Positions 32,786 through 45,265 are shown, counted from the first letter of the stretch. The stretch: DNA of 64,000 bases from Setomelanomma holmii (GCA_010015745.1 ML978185.1:1-64000); one strand, 5' to 3'. Numbers and translations are program-made. The notes: a model not told the origin generated them from the sequence alone.

Positions 32786-34682
32786 TCACCTGATTCGACG
32801 GGCTAGTCCGAGCCGCTATTGGGTTTATTCAGACGGTTGTGACCATAGCTTGCTGTGCAGGGCATGCTATCTCTGGAGGCTCCTGCATTGGTTCAAGGCC
32901 CGTTTCCTTGCTGTCTCACCGCACACCTTCACTTTCACCTCTCACTGTTTCGTGTTCGAGAACCTTCCTGGCACCGGCTGTTGCCACAACAAACGGCATG
33001 AAGAAACTTTCCGCCGCCCACGCCGGCCTCAAGGTATATAAAGAGTGTCGCTGGTCCACCTTGCCAAAAGATTTCTCTCCTCACCCTACACACCCGGATC
33101 GTGGTTCGCTAGCCAGCACTGGCAACCCGCCGGAGGAGTTACTTCTACGGGAGTTCACGTCAGCCTTATGGCAGGCGTTCTATTCGAACCTCTATGTCTC
33201 CCCTAACATCTCAAGACAGATCCTCGCAAGGATCTCTGCGCCCACATCGACCTGCAGCTGCCGGTGCTGGAGCGGCTTATTCAGAGTCTGGAGGCGCCTC
33301 TGGAGGACTTCAAGGTGCCGTCAGACTTGTGATGGCAATGCTCCACCCAAGCAGGGCGTGGGTCTACGAGGTAAAGTAGTATCGCCAATTGCTTGAATAG
33401 CTTAAGACCATCAATTCTGTTACTCGTGTCGTCATTGAACGTCTCCATGGCCAATTGTCCTTGATCACGAGTTATCGCTGCACCAGGTGAAGGAGAGCAC
33501 TCTACTTCTCGTGAATACTTGGTCTTTCGCAATTCATCGTCTTCGAAGAAATACTCAACCGACGTGAGGAGGAGCAGTATGCCTCGAAAGTGAAACTTGT
33601 CTATGTGCATACCAGCCTGAGACCAGACTATATTGCAACGATGTACAGTACCTGCTACAACCCCAGCCAAGCGAAGTCTGGAGACAAACGTCATCTTGCA
33701 GCAAGGCTGGTCAATAGCACCCGCGGTAAGACGTTGTGAACGCCTCATGGAACCACTTCAGGAAGCGGGAGAACTACTGTGCCACCATTGCGAGGTTTTG
33801 GTACCCTTGTGCACAGCAACGTTCTAACGGAGGCACGTAGTGCAACGGGTCGCCTCGAGTCCCGCCCACGCGCAGTTGGGCACGAGGATCCACGGCACTT
33901 CAGGAGCGGGAGAGCTACAATTGGGTTGATCGGTGCGCATCAATCAGGTTGTTGGACGAGGCGTTAGCTGATCCGGGAGACCCTCGCGGCGTAGGGCTAA
34001 GGTCGGGTAGCTCTTTGCCATTGCGGTGCCTGGGCTGTACCTTACCGCGGACTGCAAGCTGGCATTGGCTCGTGCAAATAATGAATGGCAATGTACATTA
34101 AAGAAGATTACAACCGGGCTTTGGGGCTCGTTCAGGTAGCGAGGGTGTCACGTTTCTCATGCCCAACGCGGGTGCTGAGCAGCAGTGGATGCGTCGGATC
34201 TGACACATGCAATAGAGGGCAAATTTCGCGGCAGACAGCGGTATCCCTCTTCTCAGCCCGCTGAGCCAGCCTTTCCCCTACTCACCGGCACCCGCTTGGA
34301 GGGTGCGGCGCAAAGCTTGTGGGTGCAGTGCGCGGAGGTGCAGCGGCACGCGCAGTAATTGGGCTGGGACGGTCATGCTGTGAGGTCGAAGCCAGGTTAG
34401 GCGTTGCAGCTACGTCATCAACTCGGAGGGTATGAAGGCGGGCATGCCGCCGAAACCAAGTCCTTTGCAACCCCACCACTCGCCGGGGAGTCAACAAGGC
34501 CTGCACGCCAGATAACGTCAGGCCACGGCCGCTGCATCTCTTCTGCCCACTGCGCTTATTACCTGCTGTTTCTACCTTCTTATTCCTACTCGCCCGCCAG
34601 ACGACATCTTCCGCTGCTCTCCCACCGCGGCAGATCGTCCCACAACCTGCCCACTGCCCCTCACCTGCCGCCCTCTGCCACC
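32786..34682. other. Mostly gene-free; possible small gene fragment
   Basis: About 1.9 kb. Around 32998-33332 two short pieces look coding: a frame from ATG 32998 (MKKLSAAHAGLK) and, in another frame after a CTAAC...AG site, DPRKDLCAHIDLQLPVLERL onward to TGA at 33330. They may be exons of a small unrecognised gene or a relic. From 33400 to 34600 I find no gene. CACTTCAGG-AGCGGGAGA occurs at about 33755 and again at about 33899. The last 280 bases are the 5' leader of the next gene. Confidence 0.35.
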
Positions 34683-36375
34683 ATGTCGTCGCGGCGCTAC
34701 CCGACCGCCGAGCTCTATGAGGAGCGCGAGCGAGACTTTTATCGCGGCAACAATCGCAGCAGCCGCAACTATGAGGAGCTTGACGTCGAGCTTCGTCGCG
34801 GGGCCAATCCCCGGAGCAGCGCTCCCGACTTCTTCCGCGAGGACTACAACCGCCCAACTGCAGGGCCCATGGTAGTCCGTGGGCGCGACGAGGACACCTT
34901 CTCTAGAGCAGGTCCCCGAAGTTCCCGTGGTGGATTTGACGACGATGTTCGCTCTGTCCGCAGCAGTCGCGCGCCCCCGCCTCCTTCCAGCGTGAGGGAC
35001 CACGATGCCCCTGTGCGCCGCGGAACACGCGACTTTGAGAGAGACGAGACGGACATCAGAATCAGCCGACGCGAGCAGTCGAGACCCAGAGAGCCTGAAC
35101 TCCGCGCAGTCGAGCGCGAAGACATTATTTTCCGCCGCGGTGACGGTCCTCGCCAGGGACCTCGCGAGGTCGAGCACGACGATGTGCGCTTCCGGGGCCG
35201 AGGGCGTGGCGACGACATCGACATCCACGCCAGTCGTAGCGAAGTCAGCCGCCACGGTCGCGACGTTTCTGTTGAGCGAGGCTCGATCCGCTTCCAAGAA
35301 CGAGACGGAAACTTTGATATTCGCGCCAACCGCCGCGAGTTCAGCCGTGACGGGCGCGACACCAGCAGAGAACGCAGCTCTCTGACCATCAGAGGCCGGG
35401 AGAGAAGTCTCCCGCCTCCGCGCTCTCGTGGAGAACTTGTTGCGCGAGAGCACGAGGAGTTCACTATCCGTCGTCGCGATACCTCCCCACAACCCCGCGA
35501 AATCATCAAGGATGAGATCATTATTAGGCGTAAAGAGGAGCGGATGCCCACTCCATCTCCTTCCCCGTCCCCCCCTCCACCACCGCCGCCGCAGCTAGAG
35601 CCTGAAATCAGACCTCCGATCATCCAGGAAATTATCACGCATCATCGACACATCGATCACGGTTTGTCTCTCTGCTCGAGCTTACGCTTTCCTTGCTGAC
35701 CACTGCTCAGGCGTCGAGAGGGCACGATCTCCGACTCCACCCCCGCCGCCGGCGCCCCCATCTCCTCCTCGCGCAGTAAATGAAACCCTCGAGATTGATA
35801 TCCGAAGGAGAGAGTAAGCAGACACATATGCCAATATCCAGTGGTCACCTCTAACGAGTCTACAGGAGCCGCAGTCGTGGACCAGGCCGCGGTCGAGAGT
35901 ATGAAGATCTTAGCCTCGAGATTGATATCAACCGTGAAAATGGTGAGCAAAGCCCCAATCCCAGCCACACAGGCAGATGTAGAGCTGTTACTGACACAAA
36001 ATTTGCAGGCGAGTTCAACGTGAAGCCGCGCAAAAAGGACATGTGGACCGAGGTGACTAAGGATTTGGTGTTACGGGAAGCTATTGACCAAATGGGCTAC
36101 TCGTGCGAGGAGACAGACGACTTCTTCTACATTATGGAGTATCTTCAATACGTAAGTTCTGCTTCTCGAGGATTCACTTCCGCACTAACACTGAGTAGGA
36201 GGATGTTCTGCAGCTTGTGGAGCTGTCAGATGAGCTCCGCCGCAAGCACAAACTTCGCATTGATTTTGAGCGCACGACTATTCGCGACCCACCGAGATCA
36301 TCCAAGTACGATGAGAAATTTTACGAACGCGAGGTCTCATATGACAGCCGTCGTTCGCGCGGCGGGTATCGCTAA
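34683..36375 (+). CDS. Arg/Asp/Glu-rich protein with conserved C-terminal domain
   Basis: Exons 34683-35661, 35711-35813, 35866-35942, 36009-36151 and 36199-36375 give 492 aa; all five join in phase. Residues 1-290 are a disordered, highly charged region of imperfect repeats such as REREDIIFRRGDG, DDIDIHASRSEVSRHGRDVS and NFDIRANRREFSRDGRD, plus a poly-Pro stretch (SPSPSPPPPPPPQ). The C-terminal 120 residues (KPRKKDMWTEVTKDLVLREA, MGYSCEETDDFFYIMEYLQY, LVELSDELRRKHKLRI) are a conserved helical domain of filamentous ascomycetes (I associate it with DUF8035, unchecked). Repeated LEIDI phrases occur around 35795 and 35920. RS/RE-type composition suggests RNA or nuclear work, but I assign no function. 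ATG 34683 is the first in frame, in a good GCCACC context. Confidence 0.8.
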
Positions 36376-37554
36376 AGATTCGCGATAGCGGACATTTTGA
36401 CTGCAGTCTCGCCAGCATGTCAAGCCGCCAGGTGCAAGACTCGGGACGCAGCTCGATGGGTCTCAGGTCCGGATCAAACAGGCAGATCTGTCTCGGCGAG
36501 CGGATGATTCACTTCGACCAGCACTGCTTCATTGTTTCGAGCAGCACAATCCGTGCAATGCTTTCCTTCCCCAGTGGAAGTTCCAACATGATACCAGACT
36601 ACATTACGACATGACATCATGGTCCGTGACGACCTTACGGCCTTGCGCAGCGTGCGGACCTGCATACCTTTACGACAATTATGACATGACCAGCATTGGC
36701 GGAGCGAACAAGAGGTGGTTTGTTTTGGGTGCGTTTCTTGTGTTTGGCAGTTTTCGGGCTTGGTAAGTCTGCTGTTTATGGCAGGCTTACAGATGCGTGT
36801 GTGGCGATGGGGCGAAGCGGGCATGAAGGTACATAATTCTCTTCTTGAAAAATTCAACAGTATAAACTACATTCTTTGATGAGTGCGCGTGCGTGGTGCG
36901 ATGAAGTGAAATTGTCGCCATCGGTTGTGCGATATACATAGAAGTATAGCCAATATGTGACTATGTTCATCCCCATCGAGACGACGCGCAGTGCATGCAG
37001 CACCGACACGCAAAAGCAAGGGCTCATTTCTGCGCAATATTGCCCCACATCCCTTGCGGTACAACCCCGAACAAGCCCACATTCGCATAACACAAATAAA
37101 CTCACGTCTCAGGACATTCCCCAATCAATCAAACCACTAAAAATACCTCCATTGGAGCGGCGTCAAAACTTGCCCCGGAGTGTGCCTGGTAAAGAACACA
37201 CGCTGATTTGGCGCCCACGCGATCCGAGCCAGCTAGGTACGCCAGGGGTTTCATGTTTTGCCAAGTGCGCAGCTCTAAGCGCCAGCGTGTGCTGGTTTTA
37301 GGGTCCAGCGCGACGAGTGATTGGTGCATCTAGGACAGAGGGCGAGGTCGATGAGAGTGGTTGAGGGAGTGTTTCAGGGTGGGTGAGGCGTGGAGGTGTG
37401 GTGGCACGGAATTGGAGGCATGGTGGTATAAGGTTGCGAGGTGCTCCGGAGAGGGGAGAGGTAGTGTGACGGAGTGCTGCTTGTTATTCATATTGCTGTT
37501 GCTACTGCTGTTCTGTCATCTGTGTATTATTTGGGACCTCAAGAGTTGGTGAAT
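36376..37554. other. Intergenic, no supported gene
   Basis: About 1.2 kb between two plus-strand genes. Antisense frames at 36474-36857 and 36854-37124 lack ATG-supported, family-like sequence. It presumably contains the 3' end of the upstream gene and the promoter of the DOMON gene. Confidence 0.4.
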
Positions 37555-39057
37555 ATGGTAAACATGTTCTCGAGGTTTGGGCCGCTGGTTGCGCTGCTGA
37601 GTTGTAAGTCCTCACCACTACTACATCAAACACAGTTGCTACTACGAACCCTCTTCAGATCTCGTGCTAACCCGATTTCCTTGATTACAGTCTTCCTCCT
37701 CACGTCCGCACAAAACACAACGACACCAGCAGCATCAACCTTCTACCTTTCCAAAACAGAAACAGAATTCTCCCTCAACGTTGCAAACGGCTCGAGCGAT
37801 GTATCCATCTTCTTCACTTCGCCTGCATACTCCTGGGTCGGCGTCGGCTTTGGCGACAAAATGGAAAACAGCCTGATGTTCATCATGTACCCGAATGACA
37901 GCGGCGATAACGTTACCATTTCGCCTCGCTTGGGAAGCAAGCATGCCGAACCAAGTTTCACGTCGGCGATCAATCTGGAGATCCTGGACGGCACGACGAT
38001 CACCAACGACTCGATGCTGGTGCTCAGGGCGGTCTGCCACAATTGTCTATCCTGGCAAGGTGGACATCTAGATACCAAGACGACAGCACAACCGATGATC
38101 TACGCGTTTGGATCTGGATCTGGACTGTCTTCAAATTCCAGGTCAGCGGGTCTGAACAGACACGTTCGCTATGGGCACTTCACCATGGATATGCTCGCAG
38201 CGACTGGACTAGGTGGCGTGCCTGCGAAGAGCAGTGCGCAGAACGGAGTCAAGATAGTTGGCGAGATGGTGCACGATCACGACCGTGCGAATCTTGCGCA
38301 TGCTATTACTGGGTGTCTCGCGCTGTTCGTCATTTGGCCTCTCAACGTCCTCTTCGCTGGATTTCTCAAAAACGTCCGGATCCATATTGGTGTATCAGTG
38401 GTTGTAATGGCCTTTCTGATCACCGCATACGCGCTCGGAATCTCAACCTCGCACCAATTCAACCGCGTAAGTCCTCTCCCATCCCTTCGTACCCCTCAAA
38501 TCATGCTAACCTCACGATAGTCCAAAGCCTTCACCTCCCCCCACCAAATCTTCGCCTTCATCGCCATCTTCCCGATCCTGCTCATCAGCCTACTTCCCAT
38601 CCCCAACATCTCCCGCCTCCATACTTTCATCCCGGGTCTCCACACACCCCTCGTCTCAACTTCCTTCGTTCTCCTCGTTCTCACAGGCGGTCTGGGCCTA
38701 CACTTGTCCTCCCAAGCCCGCTCCATCATCCTAGTCTACACCACCGTCGCCCTACTCGTCTTCGTCTTCCTCACCACCCTGCAAGCCTGCATACGTCGAC
38801 GCGGCTCCGCATACGCGCGCGCAAACAAGCGTGCACGGTTGGGTGAGGAAGATGATCATGTCATGATGATGGGCAAGATGGACGAGAGTCGGAGTTCGAG
38901 TAAAGCGAGTTTGAGACAGGGAAGTGGTTATGCGAGTGAGAGTAGGGAGTTTGGTGCGGATGGACAGGCGCAGAGAGGGGGCTATGGGGGTGGGGCGATG
39001 CCGGGACCGCAGTATTTGTTGAATATGCATCCGGGCGTGCCGGTGCATAAGTGGTGA
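37555..39057 (+). CDS. DOMON-cytochrome b561 membrane protein
   Basis: Exons 37555-37603, 37691-38466 and 38521-39057 give 453 aa. A signal peptide (FGPLVALLSFFLLTSAQ) precedes an extracellular DOMON/cellobiose-dehydrogenase-type cytochrome domain (FSLNVANGSSDVSIFFTSP, SWVGVGFGDKMENSLMFIMY) whose Met and His residues could bind heme. A b561-type core follows with five hydrophobic helices and conserved histidines in NLAHAITGCLALF, VRIHIGVSV, SPHQIFAFIAIF and LHTPLVST, likely the two-heme electron path. The cytosolic tail is Ser/Gly-rich. Such proteins move electrons across the plasma membrane, often for iron or quinone reduction; the acceptor here is unknown. The first exon codes only the start of the signal peptide, so ATG 37555 versus 37564 is undecided. 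Confidence 0.82.
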
Positions 39058-39274
39058 TGAGGAGAGATGGGATGGTTCATGATGTGTATGATTGAGCATT
39101 TGGCGCTTTGGTGTTTTTGTAGGGCGGGTTGTGTTTGTTTGTGTTTTGTGTGTTCTATACCAGGGAGCGATGTCTAGGCATTTGCTGGCGTTTCGATTGC
39201 ATCGGACGATTTCGTTATCAATTCGAGATTATTTGTGAAGGTTCACAACGCGATCACAACACACTGACTTGAAT
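39058..39274. other. Convergent 3' flanks
   Basis: Short region between the DOMON gene and the broken HET locus. Nothing specific is seen. Confidence 0.3.
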
Positions 39275-41424
39275 TTATCTAGTCTGCCGAAGTGGCGAAT
39301 TATCGTTGCCGATAAGACTCGCCGTTTGTACCACGGGACTGGGTTCCGAGTGCATATGTATATTGAAACACAGTCGACTGGTACTCTCCTCTGCCAGGAA
39401 GTATCGCGTTCGGCATAGAGGACCGATGGACTTGTGACGCCGCTCAAGGTACTGTTTGTGAGTATTAAGTGGTACGTAGAAGGCAAAATTCTTAGGCTTG
39501 CGAATGTCTAGAACCATCGGGCCCGCATGCCCATGTTGACGCCAATCGTCTTCATATGCAAACGAGAAGTCGTGGAACAACTCGGAGAACTTCTTGCCAG
39601 CTTGCACGGCCGGGAATGCCATCCATACGCTTCTCCCCACCAGTCCAAAGGCAACGGCAGGATAGTTACGCACTAGCGTTGGCCTGCTGTATGAGCCAGA
39701 TTCCACCAGAAGTATGACCTCGTGAGCGAAGTCGCCGGTGGCAACAGAGCCACTTATGTAATGTCGTAAGGGTCCGTGGGGCAACTGTCGAGGATCTGTC
39801 GGACGCCACGGAGATTCACGTCCGCTGTTCCAAAGCTCTAGAGTTGCATCGTCAGGTGTCGGCAATTCCTGATCATGCGGATTGCCACTCCAGTGTATTG
39901 TCGAAAGTAAAGCTGAGCCAGAGTACCACAGTTTGAAACGAATAGACTTGATGGAAGCGGGAATTTCGTTGCCGCTTAAGAACTCCCAGTCCAGCAGTGA
40001 ACGTCGCAGGGTTCGGGATATCCATATGGGATCAAAGCTTGTGATCGGTAGGCGGCGGTCACAGTAGATTTTCGAGGGAGCTCGATGAATAGTGCGGCCT
40101 TCGAATGCGGCCCGAGTGTAGCTGAGAAAGATATGGTGAAGGTTTCTTCGCAAGTAGATCGCTGCTCATTCGTGAGACACTTTTGTTGTACATGCGAGAA
40201 ATGCGATATACAACTCCATAAAGACAGCCAGTCTATCCGAACGGCTTGCCTCTTCAGGAGGGTGACAGAATCATCCACAGATCCAATGGTAGGTGAATAT
40301 TAAGACCAGAGTTTGTCATGGAGAAGTCGGGTTTGACTTAGGATCTTGATTGCAACAACATATCTTGAGCTTCTCCAGCAGAATATCTGGTATTGGGCAA
40401 ACTGTGTGAAACTGTGTGGCCTTTGAATTCCTGGGTTGAGTCATACTCGCATGGCTCGTAGTCACTGCCACGTGTAAACTGGGAAACGCTCGATGCTAAC
40501 TTTACGGAACCGTCTTTGGTCAGCTCACGAACACATTGAACCCACGTTTCAAGGATTGCCATCATGAAATGTACTGACCATGTCGTCTATGGCATCGGTA
40601 GAGTCCCAAGTAAATATGGTATGATCATTTGTACGCTGGAGGATCTCGAGTTGCAGTCTTCGAATTGCATTCTCCGCCCCCTCACCGTACCTGAACGAGA
40701 GACTAACAATAATATCTCTTGGGAGTGATGCAAGCTCACACCTACAGCGGTGGCATATAAACACCAAACAAACCCATTAGGGAGTAGGCCTGGTCCTCTC
40801 TGGTCGCGTTGTCGTCCTATGGGCAGCCCATGACATCTTCTTCGAGACACATACGCAGTCAAACGAGAAAGTCCGACGCAAGATGTCCTCATCGATATCC
40901 GAGGCCAGAGACGTCTGTCGGCTCAAGGTAGATTTTGATCCTAATCTGTTTCAGCCGCGCGGGTAACAATACAATCTGCTCGGTGCAAATAATTCCTGCA
41001 AGGTCCAACCCCTAGAGAACCAGGCTGCACGACTGAGGTCCACGTCATCGCTTAGATCGTCTTCAATGTCGTCCAGGTAAGCAATACACAAGCTCGATTG
41101 CGCGTAGTACTCGTACATGGAATTAACAGCCTCAGAAAGTTCGGCGCTTGAACTCTTATCGATACAGCAAGTGTCGCACCATAAGTAGTGGCGACCTCTT
41201 TTAAATGCAACCTTGCAGGACGACATGAGTTTGCTGTAGCCATTCTTTCTTTGAGCGCCTTTTTTGTCGCCAGTTATGTCGACAAAGAGGACTTCATCAT
41301 CCCTCCAACGATGCGAGAGGATGGCATAGCGAGACCGCTCGATTTCGCTGCCAGCGAGGTCAACCAGAGACAGTCGCAACGGCCCGTCCTCTCGGTCACC
41401 ATTCTGAATATGGATAAGGCGGAT
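39275..41424 (-). pseudogene. HET-domain gene, inactivated by several mutations
   Basis: The HET domain is recognisable: YAILSHRWRDDEV, YLWCDTCCIDKSSSAELSEA, VNSMYEYYAQSSLCIAYLDD, AAWFSRGWTLQELFAPSRLY, KKMSWAAHRTTTRP and, after an intron (40745-40691), YGEGAENAIRRLQLEILQ. Lesions: the expected ATG of the RLIHIQN start is ATC (41424-41422); an in-frame TGA (40953-40951) lies where family members have Trp; an extra AG in the CTCT run at about 40795-40800 shifts the frame. A 290-codon frame at 39275-40153 encodes the variable C-terminal region. The join between it and 40578 is unclear and involves at least one more frame change. It is a neighbour of the intact HET gene at 31224-32785, which it resembles in the core motifs. 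Function is lost if the assembly is right. Confidence 0.75.
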
Positions 41425-42551
41425 TTCTCAAGAAGTGAATAGGCGTATGAAGAAAGCAGCTCTTAAAGAGTCTTGAGACGAATTCTCAGCCTTGATAGAA
41501 GAGACGTGTGAAGATGACAGCGGATACATGATGCACAAGGCTGAAGGTGGGCGGCTGCGTACATGCACGTTGACGCTCCGCCTAGGTTGTTAGCCCATTG
41601 TCGTGGTAGTAAGATGCAGCCACGTGCTCGATCTGGACCCCAAAGTGAAAGTGGTGTGTCGCATGGCACTACGAGATCCGATGCAGTATCTCTTTGATTG
41701 TGATGAGCGTGGACAGTAGAAAATGATATCTGCGCTGTGCGATTTATTGAACCTGAACGTGCACACGTGGGAAGGCGCGTGCCAAGAAGAGGCTTCGCTT
41801 GTTCTCCCTGAGGTCTGGACCGCCATGCAATCTCCACACATGCACCCCTGACCGGACTTCCATACTTCACATTTCTCATCATCTCTCATCGGGCATTTCG
41901 CATTTCGCATCCAGCTCACGATGCAATCAAAGCAGGGACATATAGAGTGCAATTCGTGCTATTTGCGTTGTTCCTACATCGAAGTCACCTAAATCTAGAC
42001 GGACACTGCGAGCCAAGGTCTCGATACCGATCACGCGTCCATTTGACCTGCTCATAGCCGAATAGTACTTGTTCCTATGCGAATTCTGTTTGCGCTTCGG
42101 AACCACCGACCGCTTCTTGAAGGCTTCGACCCCGTCTGTAATGCTAATCCACAACGAGCGGAATCGTCTCGTAACTCAGCACAGCCAGCGAGCCTGAAAG
42201 CAGTCTGTGCGCATCATGATCAATACTACCAAGCGACAGCGCCAATCAGATGTATCTGGACCTATCCTGTTAGCCAGCCATAGACTTGGAGGCGCAACAT
42301 CCCTATGACGCTTCGAGAATTTGACAGCTCCATATGCAGGTATCCGTATGTTGTCTATAATAACGCTGGTAGTAGCGCGCCATCGTAGGCGCAAATGGTC
42401 AAGATCTCTGAGGATCGTACTATCGGTGCGGCGGCGCCAGCGAAAGGAACATGGCATAAGACTGGAGATCTGCCTGTGGTGTTCTTGTCTCTAGAGCGGA
42501 CGTTTCACTCTTTCAACAGTTCACTCCAGTCATTCCTTACTTTCTGCCAAG
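41425..42551. other. Divergent intergenic region
   Basis: About 1.1 kb between the broken HET gene (minus) and the TAP-like hydrolase gene (plus). Frames at 41463-41952 minus have no family. Nothing else is supported. Confidence 0.4.
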
Positions 42552-45265
42552 ATGCGACCCAACTACAGCGCTTTGGCACTGGCACTGGCACTCTCTGCCA
42601 CCTCCGTTCTTGCGCTGGACTGCCCAACAGGGTACGAGAAGTCCCAGATCGAATGGAACAATTGTCCTGTGCAAGATGTTCCGACTTTGCAATGCTCTAC
42701 GCTCGAGGTTCCTCTTGATTACGCGAAACCTGCTGGCGACGTGTTGTATCTACGTTTGGTTCGTATACCTGCATCGTCAGCCAATCCCCGCAACAAATCT
42801 ATCATCTTTAACCCAGGCGGACCTGGATCTCCCGGGATTGACTCCCTCATCGACGAAGCATATGGCCTCGATATACAGAAGTAGGCGGATGGTCAGCCCT
42901 TGCATTGCCAATTGACTGACTTGCACAGGATCGCGGGAAATGACTTTCATCTCATCGGCTTTGATCCACGGTAAAAGGATATTCCCCAACCTGTGATTTC
43001 CACTGACAGTGGGCAGTGGCACCGGTCTCTCTATTCCTTACAACTGCACGTCTCTCAATCGATCACCTGCCTATAAGGACACGGACAGCAACATCCAGCG
43101 TCTGCTCAATGAGCTTTCTCTACAAGCAGCGGAATGCGCAAAATCCGCAAACAAGGAACGCAATGAGCTTATGGGGACTGCTTACGTTGCACGTGATGTC
43201 AAGTCTATCGCCGAAGCTCTTGGTGAAGACGGACTGATCCGTTACATGGGCTACTCATACGGTACTCTTCTTGGTGCAACGGTTGCGGCGATGTTTCCCA
43301 AATCGATTGACCGTATGCTTCTCGATGGCAACATTAATCCCACGGATTACTACTATGGCTTGTAAGTCCTTGATCCCACTCTCTCAACAAGATCAGCACT
43401 GATTATCCTAGGGGAGAAGAATCTGCGGCAGACTATGACGGTGCTGTTGTTCGATTTTTCGATCTCTGCGCCGAGGCAGGTCCGTCCAATTGTGCGATAG
43501 CGGTTGCTGGCCAAAGTGGAGCTCAGCTGAAGCAGCGATATGATAGTTTCCTGAGCAATCTCACATATGCCCAGTCGTACGCTGTCCGTGGACAATTCTT
43601 CGACAGCATGTATGCCCCGAGTTTGTTCAAGAATCGAGCCAATACCATTCGTGGCTACTACAACAATAGCACAAGGATTCCAAGGCGATCGCTGGACAGA
43701 CGTGCTGATGATGACAACGAAGACGACGATGTCTGGTATCCTGCAGATTCTGGTATGGCCAAAACCCCTCTGGCCCTACAGGGAATCACTTGCGCAGACT
43801 ACATCCCGAAATTGGAAGCCTCCGTGTCTAATTTCAAAGCATGGCGCGATCTTTGGATTTCGACCAGCAAATATGGGGGTGATCAAGCCTTCCTTACGAC
43901 TCTTTATATGTGCTCGCTATGGCAGAACGACGCGAAAGAAAAGTTCGCTGGACCTTACACCAATGTGGAGACTAAAAGCCCGATCCTGTTCGTCAACACC
44001 CAATACGACCCTGTAACACCCTTGATTTCCGCGCAAAACTCTAGCGCAGGATTCCTCAAGAGTCGCGTCTTGGTCTCGTCTGGTGGTGGTGTATGTACTT
44101 CAACTCAATTAGCCATGAAACCTTTACTGACATACTGTAGCACTGCTCCGTTCAGCAACCCTCAACGGAATTGGATGCAGCAATCAAGCAATACTTTGAC
44201 GACGCCTCATTTCCTATGGTCGAGAAGATCTATGAGCCTGATCATAAAAATGCGTTCATAACTCCTCCGAAAAACACGACAGTAGCGGTCAAGCGCAAGC
44301 GCACCACCGACCATGCAGATCTCTTCGCTGGTATGCCGTCTATTGTTAAAAGGCAGAGCACTATTCCAGTAGGCTGTGTGAAGATGAACGGAACGTCGTC
44401 TTCGTCAAACAATTCTACGGGCTCGAGCTATGGTAACTACGGAGGCTCCTCGGGCGGCTCTTCACGCTCTGCGGGCTATGGCGATTACTCAGGCGCATCC
44501 ACTCGGTCTGCCGGATATAGTGATTACTACGGTGGCTCTTCCAGCTCAGCTCGTCCCTCCACGCAATCTGCTGGCTACGGTGGATACGCCGGATACGGTT
44601 ATGCCGACTCGACCCCTTCGTCCAAGAGACCTTCTACAATCACCACCCCGGCAGGCTCAGTTCCAACCGCATCGTGCATCACCAAGACCATCACTGACTT
44701 CACGTATGAGACGATCACGAAATGCTCCGGAAATGACTACTGCCAAGTAGGATCCGTCGTTACCAAGACCAATGTGCGCACTACCACGTTCAGTTTGAAA
44801 CCCAAGACAACGCCCATAGTTGTGACTGTCAAGTCCATTGCTTCTTCGGCCCCAGGACAGGGATACAATGTTCCTCCAAGTTCTAACAAGCCGGGCGAGT
44901 CGAAACCAGTTCAGTCGTCTGCCCCAGCTCAGTCGTTTGCCCCAGCTCAGTCGTCTGCGCCAGCTGTGTCTAACCCTGTATACGGAACCCCCGCTAAAGC
45001 CTCGAGCTCCGCTCCTGTTGATGTACCATCGAAGCCATTAAGCGTGCCTGCGATTCAATACTCGGCTTCGCGTGCTACGAACAATGTATACAGCGTACCC
45101 ACTGGATCAGCGTCGACAGGTGTGCCACGGAACGGAACGAAGTCAAGTGGTACACCTACTGGTAATTATCCCGCTCAATTTACCGGCAAAGCTGCCACCG
45201 ATCGCGCGGCTTTGTCTCTTATTGCCTTTGTTGCAGCATTCGCATCACTTGCTTTCATTCTTTAG
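42552..45265 (+). CDS. Secreted TAP-like serine hydrolase with repeat tail and GPI signal
   Basis: Exons 42552-42880, 42929-42970, 43017-43361, 43412-44090 and 44141-45265 give 839 aa with continuous phases. A signal peptide (ALALALALSATSVLA) starts it. The alpha/beta-hydrolase domain has an oxyanion region FNPGGPGSPG, nucleophile GYSYG (Ser about 204), acid in NTQYDPVTPL and histidine in GGGHCSVQQPS, as in tripeptidyl-aminopeptidase-like S33 peptidases. After about residue 530 come KR sites, then a Ser/Gly/Tyr region with three SAGYxxY units (44470-44600). A four-cysteine segment (CITKTITDFTYETITKC ... C) is next, then three QSSAPA-like repeats (44910-44965) and a hydrophobic GPI signal at the C-terminus (AALSLIAFVAAFASLAFIL). 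It should sit at the plasma membrane or wall, trimming peptides. The substrate is inferred only from family. Confidence 0.86.

Noticed and set aside
32839..33396. 185-codon plus frame as one gene
   Set aside because: Only small parts look coding, and the best coding-like piece lies in a different frame; reported as a finding instead.
34572..35638. Antisense open frames of 306 and 264 codons inside the Arg/Glu-rich gene
   Set aside because: They are mirror images of a charged, low-complexity coding exon; the sense frame has five exons in phase and a conserved C-terminal domain.
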